Source: an uncultured Gemmatimonadota bacterium (GTDB lineage Bacteria; Gemmatimonadota; Gemmatimonadetes; Gemmatimonadales; Gemmatimonadaceae). From it: DNA of 14,612 nucleotides. The notes under the pieces were generated by a model. It did no database searches. It had not been told where the DNA came from and saw only the letters and a list, made by a program, of their open reading frames with translations. Of the stretch, positions 1-7,362 are shown piece after piece (position 1 is the first letter of the stretch; each line of letters opens with the position of its first letter). The stretch spans positions 1 through 14,612 of the forward strand of contig CAMPKM010000027.1 of NCBI GenBank assembly GCA_946887155.1, read 5' to 3'. A program made the translations under genes and the position numbers.

Positions 1-2
1 GT

Positions 3-782
3 TGTCGACAGGCGCAGGACTATGTCACCTCTGGCCTGGTTCGGGATGCGCAGGGCCTGCGACGACGGCTCGAGGACAGAACACTCATTGCTCGACCCGT
101 CCACCGGCACGAGGTCGCGGCCGTGGACCGCTGCGACCTGGTGATCACGCACTCCCAGCTCACCTTCGACATGATTTCGGCGTTTTTTCCCGGAGCTTCG
201 GGAAAGATCTGGCCCGGGATTGTGCCGTTCGAAGACTGGATCGTCGAACGCGCGCGCGCCGAGCGGTCTCTGGCGCAACCATTCGACCAGCGAGACATCG
301 ACCTCCTGTTCGTGGCCAGCAACTGGCGTCGGCCGGAGAAGAACTACGCACTCGTCGCTGATCTCGCGTCGCGCATGCAGGGGGCGAGCGTTCACGTCGT
401 CGGCGACGTCCCGCACCCCATACCTGGCGTCGTTCACCACGGATTCATCGGCCGGCGCGACGAGGTCTTCGCGCTCATCGGCCGGAGCCGCTGTGTCGCA
501 TGCCCGTCGCTGATCGATGCCGCACCGGGAATCCTGTATGAAGCCACGGTGCTCGGGGCCAACGTCGTTGCTTCATTGAATTGCGGCAACGCGCATCTCT
601 GCCCGCCCGGACTGGTGGCGGAAACACTCGATGCCGATGTGTTCATCCAATGCGTGAGACGAGGGCTTGAACGACCGTACCCCACGTCGCTGGCAGCACC
701 GTCGTGGCGCGCCTTCGAGCACCTCATGAAAGTGCTGGCAGCACTGGCGCGACCGATCGGGGGACCACGGGTGGCCGCATGA
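3..782 (+). CDS. GT-B (GT4-like) glycosyltransferase, 5' end missing
   Basis: This is the C-terminal 259 residues of a glycosyltransferase; the frame is open to the left edge, so the start lies outside the window. A GTG at 123 is the first internal start-like codon, but coding continues upstream of it. Visible landmarks are the domain-linker stretch CDLVITHS (about residues 44-51), the opening of the second Rossmann domain LLFVASNWRRPEKN (about 101-114), HVVGD (about 131-135), and the nucleotide-sugar-binding loop SLIDAAPGILYEA, in which D172 and E180 form a D-x7-E variant of the family E-x7-E motif. By family it should move a sugar from a nucleotide-sugar donor onto a glycan or lipid acceptor at the cytoplasmic face of the membrane. 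Its TGA overlaps the ATG of the next glycosyltransferase (ATGA), so the two are probably co-translated. The sugar and acceptor cannot be told from sequence. Confidence 0.85.
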   Translation, partial: CRQAQDYVTSGLVRDAQGLRRRLEDRTLIARPVHRHEVAAVDRCDLVITHSQLTFDMISAFFPGASGKIWPGIVPFEDWIVERARAERSLAQPFDQRDIDLLFVASNWRRPEKNYALVADLASRMQGASVHVVGDVPHPIPGVVHHGFIGRRDEVFALIGRSRCVACPSLIDAAPGILYEATVLGANVVASLNCGNAHLCPPGLVAETLDADVFIQCVRRGLERPYPTSLAAPSWRAFEHLMKVLAALARPIGGPRVAA

Positions 783-2209
783 GCAGCTCGATCGGGGATC
801 TGCCCCTGCGCATTCGTCGGCGCCTGCGCCGGCTCGTGAACTCCGCGGCGAAGGCGGTCGTCAGTGAGGACAAGCGGATCAACGCGACGACATGGGACCT
901 CTTCGGGACATACCTCCGGAGCCGGTCATTCGCCGCCCTGGCGAAAGCCGTACGCGGGTGGCCTCGGCTGGATCCGCTCGTTGCCTACTACCAACCGAAG
1001 TATCCCGCGCTGAGTGAAACCTTCATTCGGCGGGAGATCAGTGCCCTGCGCGCTGCCGGTGTTCAGGTTCATGTCTTTACGCTCGAACTCGGAGACCAGT
1101 CGTTGCTCGATCCGGCGGAACTCGCCGGTGTTACGCAGTTCGGACCGGAGGATCCGGCGGCAGGCCGCGCCTGGGTCGGTCACGTCTTTCGACGTGACCC
1201 GTCGCTCGTCATCGCCCTCGCCTTGTGGATTGTCAGGTGCGGTCACGAGAGCTGGTGGCGGCGGGACTTTCACCTGATGCTGCAAGCTGGCCAACTGGCG
1301 TTCGCCCTGCATCGCGCGAAAGTCACGCATGTGCATGCGCCCTGGGCGAACCGCGATTCCATCGTGGCGTTCGTTGCCTCCCGGTTGATCGGGGCGACGT
1401 TCACGGTGCAGGCACGTGCATCTGAAATTCATCGCACGATCAGTGGCCGAGGCATTGCCGACCGGGTCCGGTTCGCCGAGTTCATCATCACGAACTCCGA
1501 GTACAACCAGCGTTACCTGAAATCGATACTCGATCGCGATGCGCCGCCCGTACACGTGGTCCGGAATGGCCTGGACTGCACCCGGTTTCTCGCTCCGGAC
1601 AGGGGCGAAAAAGCCGGCGAATCGTTCCGACTCCTCGCTGTTGGGCGGTTGGTGGAACCGAAGGGATTCACGTACCTGCTCGAGGCCTGCCGGATGCTGC
1701 GCGATCGGGGCCATGATGTGGAGTGCGACATCGTCGGCGGACGTGTCGATCCGATGGATACTGTCACGTGGATCGAGCTACAGCTCCTGCACGACTCGTC
1801 AGGCCTGGGTGATCACGTCCGGTTCACCGGCCCACAATCGTTCGAGCAGGTCCTGGCGAGGTTGCGGGCAGCGGACGCTTTCGTTCTGCCATGTGTACGT
1901 GCGCGCGACGGTTCACATGACATCACGCCGAACAGCCTGATCGAGGCGATGGCAATGCAGCTTCCGGTAATCTCGACGACGAGCGGAGCGATCCCGGAGA
2001 TCGTCGAACATGAGATCAGTGGCTTGCTCGTGCCACCGGCGGACGCGGAATCACTCGCCGATGCCATCGAGCGGGTGATGCTCGACGCGTCGCTCCGTGT
2101 CCGGCTCGGCCGGGCGGCGCGGGCCCGGGTCGAGGAACGGTTCGATGCGCACCGGAACGCGCGCAACCGGATCGCGCTCCTCCAGTCACTGTTGTCGAAG
2201 CGCTCCTGA
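779..2209 (+). CDS. GT4-family glycosyltransferase, exopolysaccharide type
   Basis: A complete 476-residue GT-B glycosyltransferase. The ATG at 779 is preferred over an in-frame upstream start at 704 because it overlaps the preceding stop as ATGA. After a basic N-terminal extension of about 65 residues comes YYQPKYPALSETFIRREI (about 70-87), the donor-domain signature of WcaL/AmsK-like enzymes of colanic-acid-type pathways. Next are HVHAPWAN (184-191), ITNSEYNQ (237-244), the second domain start LLAVGRLVEPKGF with R290 and K295, and the active-site loop DITPNSLIEAMAMQLPVIS, where D381 and E389 form a D-x7-E version of the usual E-x7-E. Its partner upstream and the opposing deacetylase suggest an extracellular polysaccharide pathway. 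Its last 24 bp overlap the 3' end of that deacetylase gene on the other strand. No symbol is given because the acceptor is unknown. Confidence 0.9.
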   Translation: MSSSIGDLPLRIRRRLRRLVNSAAKAVVSEDKRINATTWDLFGTYLRSRSFAALAKAVRGWPRLDPLVAYYQPKYPALSETFIRREISALRAAGVQVHVFTLELGDQSLLDPAELAGVTQFGPEDPAAGRAWVGHVFRRDPSLVIALALWIVRCGHESWWRRDFHLMLQAGQLAFALHRAKVTHVHAPWANRDSIVAFVASRLIGATFTVQARASEIHRTISGRGIADRVRFAEFIITNSEYNQRYLKSILDRDAPPVHVVRNGLDCTRFLAPDRGEKAGESFRLLAVGRLVEPKGFTYLLEACRMLRDRGHDVECDIVGGRVDPMDTVTWIELQLLHDSSGLGDHVRFTGPQSFEQVLARLRAADAFVLPCVRARDGSHDITPNSLIEAMAMQLPVISTTSGAIPEIVEHEISGLLVPPADAESLADAIERVMLDASLRVRLGRAARARVEERFDAHRNARNRIALLQSLLSKRS

Positions 2210-3079
2210 CACGCGGGTCGCGAGCCCGCGGAGAGCGGCGGTCGCCCGGCGCAGCAGCGGCTTCTCCGGGGACGGCACGGGAAGGTCGACGCGGTTGAAG
2301 ACGCCGCCGGCAATGGCGCCCTCGGCCCACTCGCTGTTGAACGCGAACCAGAGGTCGCAGTCCAGTGCGACGTCATGCGGCAGTGAATCCCCGAACGGCG
2401 CGGCAAACCAGCGGGCATCGACGCCGAACTCTTGACGCAACCATTCGCGCCCGCGGCTGACTTCGACAGCGCTTTCAGGTGGGGAAAGTGCCGGGTGAAA
2501 CGCGTGACTCCAACCATGGTTCTGCAGCTCGACGCCCGCGGCCAGAAGGCCGGACAGCGCTTCGCGCGACAGCGTCGCGAACGGCGCGCCGACATCGAGC
2601 GGGCCGGCCCGCCAGGATTGGGCGAGCTGCTGCACCAGCTCGCGTCGCGCTTCCTCACTCGTCAGGCTTCGCAGCCGATCCTTGATCACGCGCCGGAGCG
2701 CCTGATGTTCGCTCGTCGTTCCGATCGGATAGTTCGTGCGCTCGAATTCGACGGACGCGCCGGTGACCTGGTCGAGGAGCGCGTTGAGCAGCAGGAAATG
2801 GTATGGGGCCCCTGACTCGACCTGTCCCGGATTCACGAACAGCGTCACCTCATGGCCCGCGGCCCGTGCCATCAGCGCGGCGTCGGCTCCGGCCCGGGTG
2901 GCATCGTCGATCGTGAGCGCGTTACCCCGGCCGGCGAGAGCCTCGGCGATCGTCACAAACGGGGCGGCGCCGGCGAGGTACGCCTCCAATGCGGCTGCCG
3001 GCAGGAGGTTACGATGCAGGAAGCGCTCGCGGTCGACCACGGGCGCGATCCCGTGGATGCAGAACACTCGTCCGTTCAC
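2186..3079 (-). CDS. Polysaccharide deacetylase (NodB-homology) family protein
   Basis: A 297-residue protein starting at a GTG codon (3077-3079). NodB-type catalytic features are visible: LTIDD (55-59) corresponds to motif 1, TFDD, with the catalytic base and metal Asp; NHGWSH (187-192) supplies the H-x3-H metal ligands of motif 2; AAPFGD (226-231) matches motif 3. Enzymes of this family remove N- or O-acyl groups from polysaccharides using a divalent metal. No signal peptide or membrane anchor is visible, so it may act in the cytoplasm on a lipid-linked intermediate or a small sugar. An insert between motifs 1 and 2 (about 90-165) is longer than in minimal NodB domains. It is the last gene of the HNH-EamA-deacetylase set, 42 bp after the EamA gene, and meets the glycosyltransferase pair tail to tail. 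No convincing Shine-Dalgarno site precedes the GTG, so the start is less certain than the family. Confidence 0.82.
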   Translation of the reverse strand: MNGRVFCIHGIAPVVDRERFLHRNLLPAAALEAYLAGAAPFVTIAEALAGRGNALTIDDATRAGADAALMARAAGHEVTLFVNPGQVESGAPYHFLLLNALLDQVTGASVEFERTNYPIGTTSEHQALRRVIKDRLRSLTSEEARRELVQQLAQSWRAGPLDVGAPFATLSREALSGLLAAGVELQNHGWSHAFHPALSPPESAVEVSRGREWLRQEFGVDARWFAAPFGDSLPHDVALDCDLWFAFNSEWAEGAIAGGVFNRVDLPVPSPEKPLLRRATAALRGLATRVSGALRQQ

Positions 3080-3093
3080 GATCCCAAGCTAAC

Positions 3094-3111
3094 CGTCCCG
3101 GGACGCCCGGG
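3094..3111. promoter_or_regulatory. Palindrome and CCCGGG hairpin before the deacetylase start
   Basis: The 12-bp perfect palindrome CGTCCCGGGACG (3094-3105) overlaps a second pairing, CCCGGG-ACG-CCCGGG (3097-3111), in the 42-bp gap between the transporter stop and the deacetylase GTG. There is no T-tract in either direction, so it is not an obvious terminator. It could be a protein-binding site or a leader hairpin that tunes translation, or simply chance in GC-rich DNA. Confidence 0.3.
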
Positions 3112-3121
3112 CACCCACCGG

Positions 3122-3982
3122 CTACATTGCCGCCGCCAGCAGGCAGCCGGCGGTGATAGCGGCCGCGCCTAACGCGCGGGGCAGCGCCAGGGGTTCCCGC
3201 AGCAGCCGCCAACCCAGCATCACGCCGATTGGAATGCTGAGCTGCCGCACGGCCAGCACCTGCGTGGTGATGCCATCGCGCAGGGCGAACAGCACGAGCA
3301 GGTAGGAAACGGCGAGGCAAGCGCCGATCCACAGGATGGCGGTGCGGTGGGTGTTCGCCTGGCGTCGGACGTCTGCGCGCGGCGTGCGGGCCAGCACTCC
3401 AGCAAACCAGCAGGCGAGCAGGATCGAGTACCCGGCAAAGTAGAGCGTCGTGTCGAATCGCTGGATCGCGTACTTGTCCCAGATCGTGTAGCCCGCGGTC
3501 GCCGCGGCCGCGAGCAGCGCAAACACCGTGGCGCCGTCGCGCAGGTGACGGCCGAGGTCCAGGAAGGACTGGCGATCGAGTCTCGGGAGCGGCAGGAGCG
3601 CGATGCCGGCCATGATCAGGCCTAACGACAACCACCCCCGGCCATTCAGCCGCTCGCCGAAGACGACCGCTCCCGCCGCGGGCAGGAACAGGAAGACCCC
3701 TCCCCTCGCCACCGGATACACCAGCGACATGTCGGCGCGCCGATAGGCGGCCATCAGTGCCGCGTAATTCGCAAGCGCCAGCGCGGCCGCCAGCACCACT
3801 GCCGGAATGAACAGAAGCAGGTCGGCGCCGCCGGAGGCGTGCCAGGCAAACGCGGCGACCGGCACCAGCAGGATTCCCTCGAAGGCGATCGCCAGCGCCG
3901 CGACGATCGTATCTCCACCGGCACGCCGGAGCAGGTAGTTCCAGACGGCGTGCAGCACCGCCGACAGGAAGACGGCGGTCAT
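3122..3982 (-). CDS. EamA-family (DMT superfamily) transporter
   Basis: A 286-residue, strongly hydrophobic protein with about ten predicted membrane segments. It has the two-fold EamA layout: the first half ends near LLPLPRL (about residues 128-134), and the second resumes after a polar loop at about 150. The stretch AAYRRADMSLVYPVARGG in the first repeat and the short segment LSIPIGVMLGWRLLREPL in the second are typical of drug/metabolite transporters, usually exporters of amino acids, nucleosides or other small metabolites across the inner membrane. Substrate cannot be assigned. The ATG at 3980-3982 lies 9 bp after the HNH gene stop and has no strong Shine-Dalgarno site, so translation may be coupled. 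Two of its leucines use the rare TTA codon, both inside the word CGTTAGGC. The link to the deacetylase downstream may be only operonic. Confidence 0.88.
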   Translation of the reverse strand: MTAVFLSAVLHAVWNYLLRRAGGDTIVAALAIAFEGILLVPVAAFAWHASGGADLLLFIPAVVLAAALALANYAALMAAYRRADMSLVYPVARGGVFLFLPAAGAVVFGERLNGRGWLSLGLIMAGIALLPLPRLDRQSFLDLGRHLRDGATVFALLAAAATAGYTIWDKYAIQRFDTTLYFAGYSILLACWFAGVLARTPRADVRRQANTHRTAILWIGACLAVSYLLVLFALRDGITTQVLAVRQLSIPIGVMLGWRLLREPLALPRALGAAAITAGCLLAAAM

Positions 3983-3991
3983 CGAGCGCGT

Positions 3992-4477
3992 TCAGTTCGT
4001 CAGGTACGGGGACTCGTCCCGGTATGGCGATTCGTCGTCGCCAGGACCGAACTTTTCGCGCGGCGGTTTCGGGGCTTCCGGCAGCGGCGGCAAGTCACCG
4101 ACCATGTGGCGGAGGATGTCCTTGATGCCGTCGCTGAGGTGATCGCCGTATCGCAGCAACCGTTCCGCGCGCGACCGTTGCGCGAGCAGGAACACGAGGA
4201 AGGGCTTGTCGGCCTTGGCGGTGTTGCAACGCTTGCAGGCAAGGACCAGGTTGTCGCGGCGGTCATACGCCGACTGGCCCTTTCGCGGCGTGACGTGGTC
4301 CAGCGTCAGCGATCGGGGTGCGTACTGGACCCCGCAATAGGCGCAGATCGGTCCATGCGTCCGTAGCAACCAATCTCGCGTCTCGCCGTACGCAAGCCGG
4401 CTGGTCGGCTGGGAGGAGTGTTGGGGGGCTTGTTTTGCCGGCCGTTTGCGCCGGCCGCCTCTTCTACCTGGTGACAT
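3992..4477 (-). CDS. HNH endonuclease family protein
   Basis: A 161-residue protein with a single HNH nuclease domain. C45-x2-C48 and C81-x2-C84 form the structural zinc site. LTLDHVTPRKGQ carries the catalytic D60-H61 pair, and DNLVLACKRCNTAK carries N76 and the closing N85-T-A-K. Such domains cut or nick DNA with one divalent metal and occur in restriction, recombination and phage-defence settings. Here it stands alone, with no methyltransferase or helicase beside it, so its target is unknown. The N-terminus is basic (MSPGRRGGRRKRP). The C-terminus is acidic and ends in a doubled DESPY unit. The ATG at 4477 is chosen because the longer in-frame start at 4567 would run the frame through the hairpin element upstream; the CAGGG before it is too close to be a good ribosome site. 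It heads the three-gene set HNH-EamA-deacetylase. Confidence 0.82.
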   Translation of the reverse strand: MSPGRRGGRRKRPAKQAPQHSSQPTSRLAYGETRDWLLRTHGPICAYCGVQYAPRSLTLDHVTPRKGQSAYDRRDNLVLACKRCNTAKADKPFLVFLLAQRSRAERLLRYGDHLSDGIKDILRHMVGDLPPLPEAPKPPREKFGPGDDESPYRDESPYLTN

Positions 4478-4495
4478 TGCCCTGAAAACTAACGA

Positions 4496-4616
4496 CCAGT
4501 TGGCCAGTTGAACCGTTGAGAAGTTGAAGAAGGGAGGGCCGAATTTCGGCCCTCCCCAAGTGTTCAACTCTTCAATCTTTGACTCTTCAACTCCAGCAAC
4601 GCGTCAACGGTTCACC
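4496..4616. repeat. Octamer-periodic inverted element around a perfect hairpin
   Basis: On the left four consecutive 8-bp units share GTTG(A/G) at the same register: CCAGTTGG, CCAGTTGA, ACCGTTGA, GAAGTTGA (4496-4527). On the right seven 8-bp units from 4561 to 4616 mostly carry TCAA(C/T) in one register: TGTTCAAC, TCTTCAAT, CTTTGACT, CTTCAACT, CCAGCAAC, GCGTCAAC, GGTTCACC. The right-hand core is the reverse complement of the left. The outer arms include an 11-bp perfect inverted pair, TGAACCGTTGA (4509-4519) with TCAACGGTTCA (4604-4614). The centre is the hairpin listed separately. The right end overlaps the stop codon of the amidohydrolase gene at 4612-4614. No transposase is nearby. It resembles a small dispersed repeat (REP- or MITE-like), but that class is inferred. 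Confidence 0.65.
4532..4556 (-). terminator. Perfect 12-bp hairpin, possible terminator of the amidohydrolase operon
   Basis: GGGAGGGCCGAA (4532-4543), one T, then TTCGGCCCTCCC (4545-4556) pair perfectly; in practice the loop would open to about five to seven bases. Read on the minus strand, the stem is followed by TTCTTCAACTTCTCAAC, which is pyrimidine-rich but lacks a pure U-run, so termination may be weak or partial. It lies 56 bp beyond the stop of the last amidohydrolase gene and 55 bp before the HNH start, a sensible place to separate two transcription units. Confidence 0.5.
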
Positions 4617-5958
4617 TGTTCTCCGGTGGCTTCGGCCTCGCCTTGTACTTCTCGTAGAGCTCCGTGTGCCGGTCGTCAAACTTCTGGCGCATGCCTTTCA
4701 CGAAGATCTCCCGGATGTGCGTGCGGATGTCGATCGGGTCGCCGGTCGTGACGATCACGTTGGCGACCTTGCCCACCTCGATCGAGCCGTACGCGCTATC
4801 GACGCCGAACATCTGCGCCGGGTAGATCGTCATCGCCTTGAGCGCCTCTTCGGGATCGAGGCCGTAGGCGGTCGCGAGTCCGACCTCGTAAGGCAGGTCG
4901 CGCGCGCTGCTGGCGCCGCCGGTCGCGAACGCGAGCTTGACGCCCGCTTTCTGCATGGCACCGGGGTTGGCGTACACGAGATCGTACGGATCGTCGGAGC
5001 CAGGCACGCCGGTCACGCCGTCGACGATGACGGGGATCTGGCGGCGGGCGAGCGTGTCGGCGAACTGCCACCCCTCGCTCGCGCCATGGATGATCACCTT
5101 GACCTTGAGGCTGTCCATGAACTTGATGACGTCACGCATCTGGGCGACGGTGTTGGCGTCGACCATGATCGGCATCTGCCCACGGACGGCCGGCACCATT
5201 GCTTCGTAGCGGATGTTCCGGTGGAAACTCACCGGCGGCTGCGCGCCGTTGGCGGTCATGCGGTCCCACGTCTCGCCATAGAGCCGAGCCTCGTTGAACC
5301 AGCGGTAGATCTGCCGGACGTCGTTCTGGTAGGCGACCTGCGGATCGACGCCGGGAGCGCCGCCGCCACGGCCGCCACGGCCACCTCGCCCTCGCCCACC
5401 GCCGCCACCCGCGCTAGGCCAGGAGAGCAGCAGCGCCGCCTTTTCCTTCGCGATCATTTCCTCATTCGTGTAGCCGGCGAGGTTGATCAGGCCGGCGAGT
5501 CCCGACAGCGTCGAACCGCCGCCGACGGTGATGACCGACGTGATCCCATTGGCGCGCGTGACACCGATGTGCTCGGACCCGACGTTGACCGCCGTCGTGT
5601 GAATGTTCTGCGGGTTGAAGTCGCCGATTTCGCGGGTGTCCACCGGCCCGGGCACACCGCCCATTTCGACGAGGCCCATGTTGGTGCCGGCGTTGATCAG
5701 GCCCGGGTAGACGAACATGCCCGTAGCGTTGATCTCGGTCGCACCCGACGGGACCTGGACGTTGGTCCCGACGGCCGTGATCCGTCCGTTCTGCAAAACG
5801 ACCGTGCCATTCGTTATGCGCGGGCCGGAGACCGGAACGACGGTGCCGCCGCGGATGACGAACGTGCCCTGCGCGTCCACGGCCAGGGGCGCCATGGCGA
5901 GCGCCAGCGCCGCCGCAATGGGGAATCGGGAATGGGAGATCGGGAATCGGATGCCCAT
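4612..5958 (-). CDS. Secreted amidohydrolase-fold protein lacking metal ligands (third gene of operon)
   Basis: A 448-residue protein. The ATG at 5956-5958 overlaps the preceding stop as TAATG, with GGGGGAC about nine bases upstream, and is preferred over an in-frame ATG at 6021 that lies deep in the upstream gene. Residues 1-30 form a signal peptide ending VDA|QG, so export is likely. The composite N-terminal beta-sandwich (VIRGGTVVPVSG, VVLQNGRITAVG) and the C-terminal IEVGKVANVIVTTGDP are typical of imidazolonepropionase-like amidohydrolases. The usual D-x-H-x-H motif is replaced by LINAGTN (87-93), the HAH-like segment reads VDAN (266-269), and the usual S-D-H is FATGG (344-348). Only H291 (IIHGASEG) remains. 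A Gly/Arg-rich insert covers about 184-200. It is probably a pseudo-enzyme or a divergent non-metal form. The region coding for its signal peptide is made of a heptamer repeat. Confidence 0.8.
   Translation of the reverse strand: MGIRFPISHSRFPIAAALALAMAPLAVDAQGTFVIRGGTVVPVSGPRITNGTVVLQNGRITAVGTNVQVPSGATEINATGMFVYPGLINAGTNMGLVEMGGVPGPVDTREIGDFNPQNIHTTAVNVGSEHIGVTRANGITSVITVGGGSTLSGLAGLINLAGYTNEEMIAKEKAALLLSWPSAGGGGGRGRGGRGGRGGGAPGVDPQVAYQNDVRQIYRWFNEARLYGETWDRMTANGAQPPVSFHRNIRYEAMVPAVRGQMPIMVDANTVAQMRDVIKFMDSLKVKVIIHGASEGWQFADTLARRQIPVIVDGVTGVPGSDDPYDLVYANPGAMQKAGVKLAFATGGASSARDLPYEVGLATAYGLDPEEALKAMTIYPAQMFGVDSAYGSIEVGKVANVIVTTGDPIDIRTHIREIFVKGMRQKFDDRHTELYEKYKARPKPPENR
5921..5955. repeat. 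Degenerate GGGAATC heptamer array inside a signal-peptide coding region
   Basis: Five consecutive 7-bp units are readable on the plus strand: GGGAATC, GGGAATG, GGAGATC, GGGAATC, GGATGCC. They cover codons 2-13 of the amidohydrolase gene that starts at 5958 and encode its N-terminal residues IRFPISHSRFPI. Tandem heptamers of this kind are known as STRR-type repeats in cyanobacteria; that this is the same kind of element is inference. Confidence 0.6.
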
Positions 5959-7361
5959 TATCGCTGTCCCCCATCTTCCGACGTCACGCGTGGCCGCTGG
6001 CGCATGAGCTGCATGAGCCACTCGAGCGTCGGGGCCGTGTTGCGGTCGAAGAACACGCGGCCGTCGATCAGCGTCATGTCGACGCGCGATGCCGGCGCAA
6101 ATGGATGCCCGTTGAAGATCGCGATGTCGGCGTCCTTGCCGACGTCGATCGAGCCCGTGTACTTGTCGATGCCAAGCTGGATCGCGGCGTTGAGGGTGAT
6201 CATGCGCAGCGCCGTTTCCTCGGACGCCCCGCCAAAGCGCATCGTCTTGGCCGCTTCCTGGTACAGTCGGCGGGCGCGCTCGTCGGAGTCGGAGTTGATC
6301 GTCACGTTCACGCCACGCTCGGCCATGAGCGCCGCGTTATGCGGGATGGCATCCCACGCTTCCATCTTGTAGCCCCACATGTCGGCAAACGTCGACGCCG
6401 TGGCGCCGGCCGCCGCCAGCTCGTCGGCCAGCTTGTAGCCCTCGAGGACGTGCGTGAAATTGGGCTTGAAGCCGAACTCCTTGCTGATGCGGAGCGCCAT
6501 CAGGATTTCATCGGCGCGGTAGGAGTGCCAGTAGACCAGGCGCTTCCCTTCCATGACCTCGACCAGCGCTTCCTTCTCGAGGTCCTTGCGGGGCGGGATC
6601 GGGGCCGCGCCGCGATTCCGCGCATTGGCCTTGTCCCACGCCGCCCTGGTGGTGTTGTAGGCGGCCCATTCACGCTTGTACTCCTGCGCGCCAATGAACG
6701 ACTCGCGGAGGAGGTCTTCCACACCCTGGCGCGTGTGCGGGTACCGCGTCGACTGCGCGTTCCGGGTCTGGCGAACGTTCTCGCCTAACGCGAACTTGAT
6801 GCCCGGCACGGCGTGCTCGTACCGCAGGCTGTCCACCGGGAGCCCGAAGCGCAGCTTGATGACCGCGTTCTGCCCGCCGATGGTGTTGGCCGAGCCGTGG
6901 AGGATGTTCACCGTCGTCGTGCCGCCGGCGAGGTGGCGGTAAAGCGAAATGCCGTCCTGGCGCAGCACGTCTTCCATGCGCACTTCGGCCGTCACCGACT
7001 GGCTGCCTTCATTGATGCCTTCGTTGGCGGTGTGGGAGTGCGCGTCGATGATGCCGGGTGTGATCCACTTGCCGCGGCCGTCGATGACCTGCGCGCCGGC
7101 GGGTACGGTCACATTGGCCCCGATCTCGGCGATCTTGCCGTTCCGGATCAGGACCGTGCCACCCATGATGTTGCCGTGGCTCGCCGTCATGATGTTGGCG
7201 TTGGTGATCGCCACGACGGCATTGGCGGGCGGCACCGGGATGGCGAGGGGCGCCATCGCCGCGGTTGACTGCGCGGCCGGCGTCGCCGGGGTCTGGGCAT
7301 GGAGCGCGAACGCCGAGAGGGCGATGGCTGCCGCATGCCGCGTAAGGTTGGAGATCGTCAT
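5958..7361 (-). CDS. Secreted metal-dependent amidohydrolase (imidazolonepropionase-like), second gene of operon
   Basis: A 467-residue protein. The ATG at 7359-7361 follows the preceding stop as TAACATG, with GGGAGGAG just upstream. A longer in-frame start at 7490 is rejected because it would lie inside the upstream gene. Residues 1-22 are a signal peptide ending LHA|Q. Metal ligands expected for this superfamily are all visible: PGIIDAHSH with H108 and H110, K189 in GIKFALGEN as a possible bridging or carboxylated lysine, H279 in YWHSYR, H304 in THVLEG, and D358/D360 in INSDSD. The flanking beta-sandwich strands are complete (AITNANIMTASHG, LIRNGKIAEIG, and SIDVGKDADIAIFNG near the C-terminus). 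Relatives hydrolyse cyclic amides or proline-containing dipeptides; the substrate here is unknown. It is the only member of the three-gene operon that looks catalytically complete, and is probably periplasmic. Confidence 0.9.
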   Translation of the reverse strand: MTISNLTRHAAAIALSAFALHAQTPATPAAQSTAAMAPLAIPVPPANAVVAITNANIMTASHGNIMGGTVLIRNGKIAEIGANVTVPAGAQVIDGRGKWITPGIIDAHSHTANEGINEGSQSVTAEVRMEDVLRQDGISLYRHLAGGTTTVNILHGSANTIGGQNAVIKLRFGLPVDSLRYEHAVPGIKFALGENVRQTRNAQSTRYPHTRQGVEDLLRESFIGAQEYKREWAAYNTTRAAWDKANARNRGAAPIPPRKDLEKEALVEVMEGKRLVYWHSYRADEILMALRISKEFGFKPNFTHVLEGYKLADELAAAGATASTFADMWGYKMEAWDAIPHNAALMAERGVNVTINSDSDERARRLYQEAAKTMRFGGASEETALRMITLNAAIQLGIDKYTGSIDVGKDADIAIFNGHPFAPASRVDMTLIDGRVFFDRNTAPTLEWLMQLMRQRPRVTSEDGGQR

Positions 7362-7362
7362 G

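Noticed and set aside
4512..4520. ACCGTTGAG as a LytTR-type binding half-site
   Set aside because: It fits the loose LytTR consensus, but the neighbouring units are spaced 8 bp apart rather than in the paired arrangement about two helical turns apart, and the other units fit poorly.
4579..6372. A 597-codon open frame on the plus strand opposite the amidohydrolase genes
   Set aside because: It is antisense to two proteins with clear family motifs. The translation is Arg/His/Asp/Val-rich without domains, as expected for the opposite strand of GC-rich coding DNA.
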